Source of the DNA: Halovulum marinum
GTDB lineage: Bacteria; Pseudomonadota; Alphaproteobacteria; Rhodobacterales; Rhodobacteraceae
Direction: 5' to 3'
Assembly: GCF_009697225.1 (NCBI RefSeq)
Contig: NZ_WIND01000003.1
Location: forward strand, 273,532 to 337,531
Length of the DNA: 64,000 nucleotides
Below are positions 35,420-44,419 of the stretch, piece after piece; within the stretch, counting starts at the first letter, position 1; each line of letters opens with the position of its first letter. The notes beneath the pieces are model-generated. The model was not told where the DNA came from, searched no databases, and saw nothing but the letters and a program-made list of their open reading frames with translations. The translations under genes and the position numbers were made by a program.

Positions 35420-36370
35420 ATGTACATCCCGACCTACGACGACATGCTGGCGGCGCACGAGCGCATCAAGCCGCACATACGGCGCACGCCGATCAGGACC
35501 TCCTGCCATCTGAACGAGCTGGCGGGCGCCGAGCTGTTCTTCAAGTGCGAGAATTTCCAGGAGCCGGGCGCCTTCAAGGTGCGCGGCGCCGCCAACGCGG
35601 TGTTCGGACTGGACGAAGAAAAGGCGCGCAAGGGCGTCGCCACGCATTCCTCGGGCAATCATGCGTCATGCCTGAGCTACGCCGCCATGTTGCGCGGCAT
35701 TCCCTGCAACGTGGTCATGCCGCGCACCGCGCCGCAGGCGAAGAAGGACACCGTGCGCCGCTATGGCGGCAACATCACCGAATGCGCGCCCTCGACCTCG
35801 TCGCGCGAAGCGACCTTCGCCAGGGTGCAGGCAGAAACCGGCGGCGATTTCGTGCACCCCTACAACGATCCGCGGGTGATCGCCGGCCAGGGGACCTGCT
35901 CGAGGGAGTTCATGGAACAAACGGACGGCCTCGACATCGTCGTCGCGCCGATCGGCGGCGGCGGCATGATCTCGGGCACCTGCCTGACACTGTCGACGCT
36001 GGCGCCGGAGACGAAAGTGATCGCCGCCGAGCCCGAACAGGCCGACGATGCCTGTCGCAGCTTCAGGGCCGGTCACATCATCGCCGACGACGCGCCGAAG
36101 ACCATCGCGGACGGTCTGCTGGTGCCGCTGAAGGATCTGACCTGGCACTTCGTGTCGAGCCACGTCTCGGAAATCTTCACCGCGTCCGAGGACGAGATCA
36201 TCGACGCGATGAAACTGACCTGGAAGCATCTTCGGGTGGTCATGGAACCGTCCAGCGCGGTGCCGCTGGCCACCATCCTCAAGCATCCCGGGGCGTTCAG
36301 GGGCAAGCGCGTCGGCGTCATCGTCACGGGCGGCAATGTCGATCTCGACAAGCTGCCCTGGATCCAGTGA
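35420..36370 (+). CDS. bhcB: erythro-beta-hydroxyaspartate dehydratase
   Basis: 316-residue fold-type II PLP enzyme. ATG 35420 has GAGGGA at good spacing; an in-frame ATG at 35405 overlaps the bhcA stop. The PLP lysine is K53 in GAFKVRGAANAV; THSSGNHASCLSYAA and the phosphate-binding GGGGMISG are present. It resembles threonine/serine dehydratases, but the operon identifies it as the enzyme turning (2R,3S)-beta-hydroxyaspartate into iminosuccinate and water. Confidence 0.93.
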   Translation: MYIPTYDDMLAAHERIKPHIRRTPIRTSCHLNELAGAELFFKCENFQEPGAFKVRGAANAVFGLDEEKARKGVATHSSGNHASCLSYAAMLRGIPCNVVMPRTAPQAKKDTVRRYGGNITECAPSTSSREATFARVQAETGGDFVHPYNDPRVIAGQGTCSREFMEQTDGLDIVVAPIGGGGMISGTCLTLSTLAPETKVIAAEPEQADDACRSFRAGHIIADDAPKTIADGLLVPLKDLTWHFVSSHVSEIFTASEDEIIDAMKLTWKHLRVVMEPSSAVPLATILKHPGAFRGKRVGVIVTGGNVDLDKLPWIQ

Positions 36371-36384
36371 AGGAAGCCACAGCA

Positions 36385-37548
36385 ATGAACAAGCAATTCA
36401 ATCTCGACGACCTCCAGGTCGGCTACGACGTTCCGGCGCTGCCGGGCATGGACGAGTCCGACATCCAGACGCCCTGCCTCGTGCTCGACCTCGACGCGCT
36501 CGAGCGGAACATCAGGAAGATGGGCGACTACGCCCGGGCGCACGGAATGCGCCATCGCGTGCACGGCAAGATGCACAAGTCCGTCGATATCGCGAAACTG
36601 CAGGAGCGGCTGGGCGGCGCCATCGGCGTCTGCTGCCAGAAGGTATCGGAAGCCGAGGTCTTCGCCCGCGGCGGCATCGACGACATCCTGGTCTCGAACC
36701 AGGTCCGCGATCCGGCCAAGATCGACCGTCTGGCGCAGCTGCCCAACCTGGGATCCGGCATCATCGTCTGCGTCGATGACGTCGACAACGTGGCGGAACT
36801 TTCGGCGGCGGCGCAAAGGCACGGCACGAACCTGGGTGCCTTCGTCGAGATCGACTGCGGCGCCGGCCGCTGCGGCGTGACCAGCACCTCGGCCGTGGTC
36901 GAGATCGCGAAGGCGGTTCAGAAGGCCCCCGGGCTGAGCTTCAGGGGCATCCAGGCCTACCAGGGCGCGATGCAGCACATGGACAGCTATTCCGACCGCA
37001 AGGCCAAGCTCGACGTGGCCATCGCCATGGTCAGGGACGCCGTCGACGGTCTGAAAGCCGAAGGCATCGACTGCGAACTGGTCTCGGGCGGCGGCACCGG
37101 CTCGTACTACTTCGAGTCGAACTCGGGCGTCTACAACGAGCTGCAGTGCGGTTCCTACGCCTTCATGGACGCGGACTACGGCCGCATCCTCGACAAGGAC
37201 GGCAAGCGGATCGATCAGGGCGAGTGGGAGAATGCCTTCTTCATCCTCACCCAGGTGATGAGCCATGCGAAGGCCGACAAGGCGATCTGCGACGCCGGCC
37301 TCAAGGCGCAATCCGTCGACAGCGGCCTGCCGGTGATCCACGGCCGCGATGACGTGAAGTACGTCAAGTGCTCGGACGAGCACGGCGTGATCGAAGATCC
37401 CGACGGCGTCCTGAAGGTCGGAGAGAAACTGCGCCTGGTCCCCGGTCACTGCGACCCGACCGCCAACGTGCACGACTGGTATGTCGGCGTCCGGAACGGA
37501 AAGGTCGAAACGCTCTGGCCGGTCTCGGCGCGCGGCAAGGCGTACTGA
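36385..37548 (+). CDS. bhcC: beta-hydroxyaspartate aldolase
   Basis: 387-residue PLP-dependent enzyme of the D-threonine-aldolase-like, alanine-racemase-fold family. PLP lysine is probably K62 (HRVHGKMHKS). Other conserved segments are CCQKVSEAEVFARGGIDDIL, EIDCGAGRCGV and SGGGTGSYYF. It condenses glycine with glyoxylate to (2R,3S)-beta-hydroxyaspartate. It follows bhcB by 14 bp. The C-terminal segment GEKLRLVPGHCDPTANVHDW holds the metal-binding His-Cys pair of the family. Confidence 0.93.
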   Translation: MNKQFNLDDLQVGYDVPALPGMDESDIQTPCLVLDLDALERNIRKMGDYARAHGMRHRVHGKMHKSVDIAKLQERLGGAIGVCCQKVSEAEVFARGGIDDILVSNQVRDPAKIDRLAQLPNLGSGIIVCVDDVDNVAELSAAAQRHGTNLGAFVEIDCGAGRCGVTSTSAVVEIAKAVQKAPGLSFRGIQAYQGAMQHMDSYSDRKAKLDVAIAMVRDAVDGLKAEGIDCELVSGGGTGSYYFESNSGVYNELQCGSYAFMDADYGRILDKDGKRIDQGEWENAFFILTQVMSHAKADKAICDAGLKAQSVDSGLPVIHGRDDVKYVKCSDEHGVIEDPDGVLKVGEKLRLVPGHCDPTANVHDWYVGVRNGKVETLWPVSARGKAY

Positions 37549-37665
37549 ACCAACCATTCATGACGGGACATTCCAGCCGGGCCGGATCCGTCCGGTATTC
37601 CGCCCGTGTGCGCGCCGCGCTTGCGGCAGGGCACGCGGGCGCACGATGACTTGTGGGAGAACATC

Positions 37666-38631
37666 ATGCTGATCGTACCGGAACGCGACATTGCCGACCT
37701 CATCACGCGGAAAGCCGCGTTTGATGCGGTGGAGAAGGTCTTCGCCGCGATGGCGGCCGGAGACGCCTACAACTTCCCGGTGGTTCGCGAGGCGATCGGG
37801 CACGAAGACGCGCTCTACGGTTTCAAGGGCGGCTTCGACCGCACAAGCCTGACACTCGGTCTCAAGGCCGGCGGCTACTGGCCGAACAACCTGGAAAGGC
37901 GCGACCTCATCAACCACCAGTCGACGGTGTTCCTGTTCGATGCCGACACCGGCAAGGCGAAGGCGATGGTCGGCGGCAACTACCTCACCGCGCTGCGCAC
38001 GGCCGCGGCGTCGTCCGTCTCGATCAAGCACCTGGCCCGCCCCGACGCGAAGGTCATCGGCATGATCGGCGCGGGACACCAGGCCGCATTCCAGCTCCGC
38101 GCCGCGCTCGAGCAGCGCGAATTCGAGAAGGTCGTCGGCTGGAACTATCACCCGGACATGCTGCCCAACATCGAAAAGGTCGCGACCGACGCCGGCGTTG
38201 CCTTCGAGGCAGTGCAACTGGAAGGGATGCGCGAGGCGGACGTGATCATCTCCATCACCTCGGCCTTCGCACCGTCGCTGATGTCCGATCACGTCGCCGC
38301 CGGCACCCATGTCGCCTGCATGGGCACCGATACGAAGGGCAAGCAGGAGGTCGAGGCCGCCCTTCTGGCAAGGGCCACGGTCTTCACCGACGAGGTCGCC
38401 CAGTCGATCAGCATCGGCGAGGCGCAACATGCCGTGGCACAGGGATTGCTTTCCGAAGCCGACATCAACCAAGTCGGCGCGGTGATCAACGGCACCCATC
38501 CGGGCCGGACGTCAGCGGCGGAAGTCACCCTGTTCGACGGCACCGGCGTGGGCCTTCAGGACCTCGCGGTGGCCGCGGCCGTGGTCGATCTCGCCGTAGA
38601 AAAGGGCATTGCGATCGAGGTCGATTTCTGA
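37666..38631 (+). CDS. bhcD: Iminosuccinate reductase (ornithine cyclodeaminase family)
   Basis: 321-residue member of the ornithine cyclodeaminase/mu-crystallin family. ATG 37666 has GGGAGA upstream. The NAD(P)-binding glycine motif is VIGMIGAGHQAAFQL and the substrate region includes GGYWPNNLERRDLIN and GGNYLTALRTAAASS. It reduces iminosuccinate to aspartate, regenerating the amino donor for BhcA. It lies 117 bp after bhcC, a wider gap than within bhcABC, and ends in a good hairpin. Confidence 0.92.
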   Translation: MLIVPERDIADLITRKAAFDAVEKVFAAMAAGDAYNFPVVREAIGHEDALYGFKGGFDRTSLTLGLKAGGYWPNNLERRDLINHQSTVFLFDADTGKAKAMVGGNYLTALRTAAASSVSIKHLARPDAKVIGMIGAGHQAAFQLRAALEQREFEKVVGWNYHPDMLPNIEKVATDAGVAFEAVQLEGMREADVIISITSAFAPSLMSDHVAAGTHVACMGTDTKGKQEVEAALLARATVFTDEVAQSISIGEAQHAVAQGLLSEADINQVGAVINGTHPGRTSAAEVTLFDGTGVGLQDLAVAAAVVDLAVEKGIAIEVDF

Positions 38632-38639
38632 GCGGCGGC

Positions 38640-38660
38640 GGCGGATTTGTCTGATCCGCC
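38640..38660. terminator. Hairpin between bhcD and the convergent TauE/SafE relic
   Basis: Perfect 7-bp stem GGCGGAT / ATCCGCC with a 7-nt loop in the 40 bp between the two convergent stop codons. Confidence 0.55.
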
Positions 38661-38671
38661 ACCATGCAGGT

Positions 38672-39418
38672 TCAGAAAGGTCGCAGGAAGAATACCGCGC
38701 TCATGCCCAGGCCGATGCAGGCGATCAGCAGCCTCAGCATCCGTGCGGGCATCCGCCGGGCCAGCGGCGCGCCCAGGTATCTGCCAAGGGTCGCGGCCAC
38801 CATCATGACCACCGCCTGGCGCCATTCCACCAGCCCCGCGATGGCGAAGGTCGCGACCGAAATGCCGGACAGGGCAAAGGACAACAGGTTCTTCAGTCGG
38901 TTCACCCGGTGCAGATCCGTCATGCCCCAAAGCGAAAACAGCGCCAGCAGCACGATGCCGAGACCGCCATTGAAATAGCCGCCGTAAAGGCTGACCGCGA
39001 AAAGCCCCGGCGCCGCGTAGGGCGTAACCCCGCGACTGTGACGTGCCGCGATTGCGCGCAGCCGGTCCCCGAAGAAAAACGTGCCCGTCGCCAGCAGCAG
39101 CAAAAACGGCACGATGACGGAGAATGCCGCATCCGAGGACACCAGCAGCAGCGAGCCCGCCTACCCGCCCAGCAGTGTCACCCCGGTCAGTCGCAGCAAC
39201 AAGGGCCGGTCGAAGGACCGCATTTCCGGCAGGAAGCCCATCGCGCCGCCAATGTATCCGGGAAAGACGGCGACCGCGCTGGTGGCATCGGCGGCCACGG
39301 GCGGCACGCCGACTGTCACAAGCGCGGGCAGGGTCAGAAAGGTGCCGCCGCCAGCAACCGTGTTCAACGCCCCCGCCGCAAAGGCTGCGGCGGCCAGGAA
39401 AAGTGCCTCGCCAATCAT
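38672..39418 (-). pseudogene. TauE/SafE (TSUP) membrane permease with an in-frame amber stop
   Basis: The minus-strand frame starting at 39418 reads MIGEALFLAAAAFAAGALNT with an excellent TSUP start and runs to LLGG, where TAG (39163-39161) interrupts it; the same frame then continues AGSLLLVSSDAAFSV to the normal end at 38672. There is no frameshift, and joined the two halves give the usual ~248-residue, eight-helix TSUP protein. It is most simply a recent nonsense mutation. TSUP proteins export or import small sulfonates or organic acids; a role for glyoxylate- or purine-related acids is only suggested by position. Confidence 0.8.
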
Positions 39419-39526
39419 GGCACACTACTTTTGAGCAAATCTTGCATCGTACCGGCAAGGGGGGGACTGGCGCATTACCTGAAAAAGCGCCGCGGCACCC
39501 CAAGCGGGATGCCGCAGTCGGTTGCA

Positions 39527-40951
39527 TCAGGCGTGGTCGTCCTTGACCAGCGCGCCCTTGGCGTGGCCCGACATGCCGCCGGACACTTCTTCCGTCGCTT
39601 CGTCCGAAAGCTCCTCGGGAAGGATCAGGTTCAGCACGATGGCGATCAGCGCCGCCGGCAGCAGCCCCGAAGTCAGCAGGACCTTCAGAGTGCCTTCGAC
39701 GTATTGCAGTGCACCCGGTTCCTGTTGCAGGCCCAGGCCGATGGACAGGGAGATCGCGAAGATCACCATGTTGCGGCGGTTCCAGGTGACGTCCGACAGC
39801 ATCGAGATACCCGCCGCCACCACCATGCCGAACATGACGATCACGCCGCCGCCCAGCACTTCGATCGGGATAGAGGAAATCAGCGCCCCGATCTTGGGGA
39901 TCAGGCCCGCCGCGATCAGGAAGAGCGCCCCGATGGTCACCACGTGGCGGCTCATCACGCCGGTCATGGCGATCAGGCCGACGTTCTGGCTGAACGATGT
40001 GTTCGGCAGCGCGCCGAAGACGCCCGACACGGCGGAGCCGATACCGTCGGCATAGGTCGCGCCCTGGATTTCCTTGTCGGTCGCCTCGCGCCCGGCACCG
40101 CCCTTGGTGATGCCGGAGACGTCGCCCACGGTCTCGACCGCCGAAACGAAGGCCATCAGGCAGAAGCCGATGATCGCGGCTGCGGTGAACTCGACACCGA
40201 AATGAAACGGGTTCGGCAGCGCAAAGGACGCAGCATTGCCAACGTTGCCCAGGCTGACTTCACCCATCGCAAAGGCCACCGCGTAGCCGACCAGCAGGCC
40301 GATCAGCACGGCGGACACCGACAACATGCCGCGGGCAAAGAACTTCAGGCCCAGTGTCACCACGATCACGACCAGCGCCATGAACCAGTTGGTCATTGTC
40401 CCGTATTGCTCGGTCCCGATCGCGGGCACGCCGCCGGCGGCGTACTGAATGCCCACCTTCACCAGTGCGAGACCGATCATGGTCACCACCAGGCCGGTGA
40501 CCAGCGGCGGCAGCGCAAACCGTATCTTGCCGATGAACAGGCCAAGGCACGCGTGGAATATGCCCCCCACGATCACCCCGCCCATCACCACGGCGATGGC
40601 TTCGACCCCCTTGCCGACGACCAGCGGGATCATGATCGGGATAAAGGCAAACGACGTGCCCTGCACGATCGGCAGGCGGGCGCCCACCGGCCCCAGCGTC
40701 ACGGTCTGCAACAGCGTCGCCACACCCGCAAAGAACATCGACATCTGGATCATGTAGATCATCTGCGGAAAATCGGGCGAATTCGAGCCAAAGCCGAAAC
40801 CCGCCGCGCCGCTGATGATGATTGCCGGCGTGACGTTCGAGACGAACATCGCCAGCACATGCTGGATGCCAAGCGGTACGGCCTTGGCAAGCGGAGGTGT
40901 ATAATCCGGGTCGCGGAGCTGTTCCGGCGTCCCGATGGATGCATCAGTCAT
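39527..40951 (-). CDS. NCS2 uracil-xanthine-type permease
   Basis: 474-residue nucleobase:cation symporter-2 protein with about 14 predicted helices. The NCS2 signature region SFSQNVGLIAMTGVMSR (Q-N-x-G-x4-T) and the substrate Glu in MAFVSAVETVGDVSGI are clear. Start ATG 40951 shares one base with the allA stop codon (TGATG). Given the operon with ureidoglycolate lyase and PuuE-OHCU decarboxylase, urate or xanthine is the likely substrate. It differs strongly from the NCS2-type protein at 29163. Confidence 0.9.
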   Translation of the reverse strand: MTDASIGTPEQLRDPDYTPPLAKAVPLGIQHVLAMFVSNVTPAIIISGAAGFGFGSNSPDFPQMIYMIQMSMFFAGVATLLQTVTLGPVGARLPIVQGTSFAFIPIMIPLVVGKGVEAIAVVMGGVIVGGIFHACLGLFIGKIRFALPPLVTGLVVTMIGLALVKVGIQYAAGGVPAIGTEQYGTMTNWFMALVVIVVTLGLKFFARGMLSVSAVLIGLLVGYAVAFAMGEVSLGNVGNAASFALPNPFHFGVEFTAAAIIGFCLMAFVSAVETVGDVSGITKGGAGREATDKEIQGATYADGIGSAVSGVFGALPNTSFSQNVGLIAMTGVMSRHVVTIGALFLIAAGLIPKIGALISSIPIEVLGGGVIVMFGMVVAAGISMLSDVTWNRRNMVIFAISLSIGLGLQQEPGALQYVEGTLKVLLTSGLLPAALIAIVLNLILPEELSDEATEEVSGGMSGHAKGALVKDDHA

Positions 40952-41493
40952 CAGTTTTCTCCCTGTCTTGATGCCTGGGCCAGCCCCGCACTGGCGCAGT
41001 CTTCTCCCGGTTCGACCACGAAAGGGGTGTCGAACCAATGTTCTTCCAGGTTCGGAGTGTCGCCAATCCGATCCACCACCGCGAAAAGCCCCGGCGCATG
41101 AAGCGGCGTCAGCACGCCGTGCCATGTGCCGCGGTGAAAATTGATGCCTTGCCCCGGTGCGGCGACGAAGGCGCGGGGGGTTCCGGGCGTGCCGTCCTCG
41201 TCCGGCGCTACGACCACCAGGAACGGATGCCCGGTCATCGAGACGAACGCCTGGCTTCCGCCCGGGTGCCGTTCGACCAGCGCGACCTCGACCGGCCAGG
41301 CGACCGGCGCGCCGCGAAAGACGCTTATCCCCGCCCGCCCGCCTGACCCGAAATCCAGCTGCGCCCGGTCATGAAACCGGGCGCAGAAACCGCGATTGAT
41401 GATCTTGTCGGGCGTCCCGGTCGCTTCGAGGATGTCGCCGAAGGGTGCGAACGCGTCCGCCGTCAACGGCTGCGCGACAATGGAACGGGTCAT
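40951..41493 (-). CDS. allA: Ureidoglycolate lyase
   Basis: 180 residues. The AllA features are the N-terminal TADAFAPFGDIL, ISVFRGAP, VERHPGGSQAFVSM and the metal-site region GINFHRGTWHGVL. It splits (S)-ureidoglycolate into glyoxylate and urea, so it is the step that generates the substrate of the neighbouring bhc pathway. Its ATG overlaps the upstream PuuE-UraD stop by 4 bp and its stop overlaps the permease start by 1 bp, showing tight coupling. Confidence 0.94.
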   Translation of the reverse strand: MTRSIVAQPLTADAFAPFGDILEATGTPDKIINRGFCARFHDRAQLDFGSGGRAGISVFRGAPVAWPVEVALVERHPGGSQAFVSMTGHPFLVVVAPDEDGTPGTPRAFVAAPGQGINFHRGTWHGVLTPLHAPGLFAVVDRIGDTPNLEEHWFDTPFVVEPGEDCASAGLAQASRQGEN

Positions 41494-42899
41494 GCCGGAA
41501 GCTTTTCCCGCAGACGGAGTTCGGCGATCCGCTCGACCTGGCGGCAGGCTTCCGCGAACTCGGTGACGCGTTCGCTGCCGAGACGCCGCCGGAATGCCTC
41601 CATGATCGACGCCTTGGTGTTGTCGCGGACCGCGATGATGAAGGGGAAGCCGAACTTGGAGACGTAGGCGTCGTTCAGTTCGGTGAAGGTGGCGCGCTCC
41701 TCGTCGGTCAGGGCGTCGAGGCCGACCGAGGCCTGCTCGGCGGAGGATTCGGCGGTCAGGCGCCTGGCCTCGGCCAGCTTGCCGGCAAGGTCGGGGTGTG
41801 CAGTCAGCACGCCGAGGCGCCTGTCCTCCGGCGCAGCGCGGAAGACGCGTGCAAGTGCGGCGTGAACGCCGGTCGCGGTGTCGTGCGTCGGGCCAAGCTC
41901 GAGTGCATGGGCACCCTCCGCGATCCACGGCGAATGCTCGAAGACACCGCCGAATTCCGCGACGAAGGTGCCGCGGTCCATCTCCGACGGGCGGGACGGC
42001 CGGGCGGGCGGATGCTCTGCCGCCCAATGCTCGGCGATCGCGAGCCGGGTCGCGAACCAGACGTCGTCATGGCTCTGGAAATACTCGATCGCGCGCCGCA
42101 GCGCGGCGGCCCGGCTGGGTCGCCCGATCAGGCGGCAATGCAGGCCGATCGACAGCATCTTCGGCGCGCCCGCCTCGCCCTCTTCGTAGAGCACGTCGAA
42201 GGCGTCCCTCAGCATCGTCTCGAAGTGCTCGCCGGTGACGAAACCGGCCTGGATCGCGAAACGCATGTCGTTGCAATCCATCGTATAGGGCACGATCAGC
42301 TGGTCCTTGCCGCCGGCGCGGGTCCAGTAGGGCAGATCGTCGGCGTAGCTGTCGGCGATGTAGGCGAAGTCGCCTTCCTCCGCCGCCAGACCGACCGTGT
42401 TCATCGAGCAGCGGCCGGTATACCAGCCGCGCGGCGCCGCGCCGGTGACCTCGGTGTGGAGCCGGATCGCCTCGCGGACCTGCGCCCGCTCATCGTCCGG
42501 CGACATGTCCTTGTGCTCGATCCACTTCAGCCCGTGGCTGGCGATCTCCCAGCCTGCGGCCTTCATCGCGGCAAGCTGCTCGGGCGCGCGGGCCAGCGCG
42601 GTGGCCACGCCGTAGACCGTGACCGGAAGATCCTTCAGGATGCGGTGGACGCGCCAGAACCCGGCCCGCGCGCCATACTCGTAGATCGACTCCATGTTCC
42701 AGTGCCGCTGGCCCGGCCACGGCTGAGCGCCGGTGATCTCGGACAGGAACGCCTCGGACGCCGCATCGCCATGCAGCACGCAGTTCTCGCCGCCTTCTTC
42801 GTAGTTCAAAACGATCTGCACGGCGATCTTGGCGCCGTTCGGCCAGTTGGCGACGGGCGGCGTCGCGCCGTAACCGGTCAAGTCACGCGGATAACGCAT
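41490..42899 (-). CDS. puuE: Fused allantoinase (PuuE) - OHCU decarboxylase
   Basis: 469-residue bifunctional protein starting at ATG 42899. Residues 1 to about 300 are a polysaccharide-deacetylase-like, metal-independent PuuE allantoinase (MRYPRDLTGYG, QIVLNYEEGGENCVLHGDA, GLHCRLIGRPSR). Residues about 310-469 are 2-oxo-4-hydroxy-4-carboxy-5-ureidoimidazoline decarboxylase (GGVFEHSPWIAEGAH, LTAHPDLAGKLAEA, FGFPFIIAVRDN). Together they make (S)-allantoin from OHCU and then hydrolyse it to allantoate, two non-adjacent domains of one pathway in one chain. Such fusions are known in bacteria. Confidence 0.93.
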   Translation of the reverse strand: MRYPRDLTGYGATPPVANWPNGAKIAVQIVLNYEEGGENCVLHGDAASEAFLSEITGAQPWPGQRHWNMESIYEYGARAGFWRVHRILKDLPVTVYGVATALARAPEQLAAMKAAGWEIASHGLKWIEHKDMSPDDERAQVREAIRLHTEVTGAAPRGWYTGRCSMNTVGLAAEEGDFAYIADSYADDLPYWTRAGGKDQLIVPYTMDCNDMRFAIQAGFVTGEHFETMLRDAFDVLYEEGEAGAPKMLSIGLHCRLIGRPSRAAALRRAIEYFQSHDDVWFATRLAIAEHWAAEHPPARPSRPSEMDRGTFVAEFGGVFEHSPWIAEGAHALELGPTHDTATGVHAALARVFRAAPEDRRLGVLTAHPDLAGKLAEARRLTAESSAEQASVGLDALTDEERATFTELNDAYVSKFGFPFIIAVRDNTKASIMEAFRRRLGSERVTEFAEACRQVERIAELRLREKLPA

Positions 42900-43049
42900 C
42901 ACGGATGGACCCCTGTTGGATTTGATACCTTGTAATCCGAAACAATCGCCGTTTTTTTCAAAATAAATCGAAAGGAGCCTTCTGCCGGGCATGCTTTGCC
43001 GCAGCCCGGTGGCCGCCGCTATAACGACTCGAGTTTTGGAGGGGCCCAC

Positions 43050-43403
43050 ATGTCCGGCTATCTTACCACCCATGTCCTCGACACCGCGCGCGGCCGCCCG
43101 GCGGAAGGAATGAAGATCGAGCTGTTCCGGATCGAGGGGGACAGGCGCACGCATCTCAAGACGCTGACGACCAACAGCGACGGGCGTACGGACGAACGGA
43201 TCCTTCCGGCGGACCGGTTCGCGACCGGCATCTACGAACTGGTGTTTCACGCCGGCGCCTATCTCGACGGCACGAACGTTCCGCGTGAGAACCCGCGCTT
43301 CCTCGACGTGATCCCGCTGCGGTTCGGCATGTCGGAGGCGACGCACTATCACGTGCCGCTCCTGCTGTCTCCGTACAGCTACGCGACCTATCGGGGCAGC
43401 TGA
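43050..43403 (+). CDS. uraH: 5-hydroxyisourate hydrolase
   Basis: 117-residue transthyretin-like protein with a strong TTTTGGAGGGG ribosome site. It begins [16 protein letters not shown] and ends in the family hallmark Y-R-G-S; the active-site residues lie in THVLDT, RTDERIL and [14 protein letters not shown]. It hydrolyses 5-hydroxyisourate, the product of PuuD, to OHCU. No signal peptide. It is divergent from the puuE fusion and overlaps the convergent LysR gene by 16 bp. Confidence 0.95.
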   Translation: MSGYLTTHVLDTARGRPAEGMKIELFRIEGDRRTHLKTLTTNSDGRTDERILPADRFATGIYELVFHAGAYLDGTNVPRENPRFLDVIPLRFGMSEATHYHVPLLLSPYSYATYRGS

Positions 43404-44320
43404 CCGCGTTTCTCGGCGTCGCGGACGACGGCGCTGATCCGCTCGATGATGAACTCCATGAACAGCCGCGTCTTCGGATCCTGCCGCTTGCGATGGGTGA
43501 AGAGACAGGCCATCTGGATCGGTTCGGGCGGCGTCCGGGTGGCGACCGGGACCAGACGGCGGGCCTTCAGGTGCTCGGCGATCTCGAAGATCGGCTTCAG
43601 CGCGATCCCGTGCCCGCCGAGCGCCCAGTCCGTCAGCACGTCGCCATCATCGGACTCGTATCGCCCCGACGCCCGGAACCGTTTCGGGCCTTCCTCGGTC
43701 ATCAGCCGCCACTGGAATTCGGTCGCGCCCGGAAAGCGCAGGTTAAGGCATTCATGGCCGCCGGAGATCAGTTCATCCCCGTTCGCGGGGTTGCCGCGCG
43801 CCTTGACGTAGTCCGGCGCGGCGCACAGGACGCGTTCGACATCGGCGATCTTGCGAATGCGCAGGTTGCTGTCCTCGGGCTGGCCGAGGAAGAACGCCAG
43901 ATCAAGCCCCTCGGTGGTCAGATCGACCTTGCGGTCGGTCAGCCGCAACCGCACGTTCACCTCCGGGTACAGCTTCAGGAACTCCGGAACCTGCGGCGCG
44001 ATCAGCCGCCTGCCGACCCCGAGCGGCGCGGCAACGTAGAGCGAGCCCTTCGGATTCTCGGTGATGTTCACCACCTGGGCTTCGGCGTTCTCGACGGCCT
44101 CGAGGATCTCGCAAGCGCCGGTGTAGAACGCCTTGCCCTGTTCGGTCGGCGTCAGGCTCCGTGTCGTGCGCTGGAACAGGCGGACGCTCAGATGCTCCTC
44201 GAGCTGCGAGATCCGCGAGGACGTGACCGCCGGCGAGACCCTGAGATCGCGGCCTGCGGCGGACATGCTGCCCAGCTCGTAGACGCGCACGAAGGTCCGG
44301 ATGTTGTCGAGATAAGACAT
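43388..44320 (-). CDS. LysR-family regulator, divergent from puuD
   Basis: 310 residues from ATG 44320; the open frame continues upstream without a good start. Helix-turn-helix near residues 17-37 ([20 protein letters not shown]), effector domain from about 88. It is paralogous to the xdh-adjacent LysR at 23315-24268, and faces puuD across 99 bp that contains GAAC-N6-GTTC. Control of urate hydroxylase is inferred. Confidence 0.9.
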   Translation of the reverse strand: MSYLDNIRTFVRVYELGSMSAAGRDLRVSPAVTSSRISQLEEHLSVRLFQRTTRSLTPTEQGKAFYTGACEILEAVENAEAQVVNITENPKGSLYVAAPLGVGRRLIAPQVPEFLKLYPEVNVRLRLTDRKVDLTTEGLDLAFFLGQPEDSNLRIRKIADVERVLCAAPDYVKARGNPANGDELISGGHECLNLRFPGATEFQWRLMTEEGPKRFRASGRYESDDGDVLTDWALGGHGIALKPIFEIAEHLKARRLVPVATRTPPEPIQMACLFTHRKRQDPKTRLFMEFIIERISAVVRDAEKRGQLPR

Positions 44321-44419
44321 TGTTCCGGGTTTTTTGATGCTGCTTGGCCTTTGGCCTCGATACCAGAACAATGCCGTTCCGCCTAGTCTTCCCGCAATCG
44401 ACATCAAGGGAGGCGTGCC

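Noticed and set aside
39161..39163. TAG in the TSUP gene as pyrrolysine or programmed read-through
   Set aside because: No pyrrolysine machinery or read-through context is visible; a nonsense mutation is simpler.
38609..41101. 830-codon plus-strand frame
   Set aside because: Antisense to the TSUP relic and NCS2 permease; His/Gln/Arg-rich shadow of membrane-protein codons.
44321..44419. GAAC-N6-GTTC as LysR site before puuD
   Set aside because: Only 4-bp arms; not distinguishable from chance.
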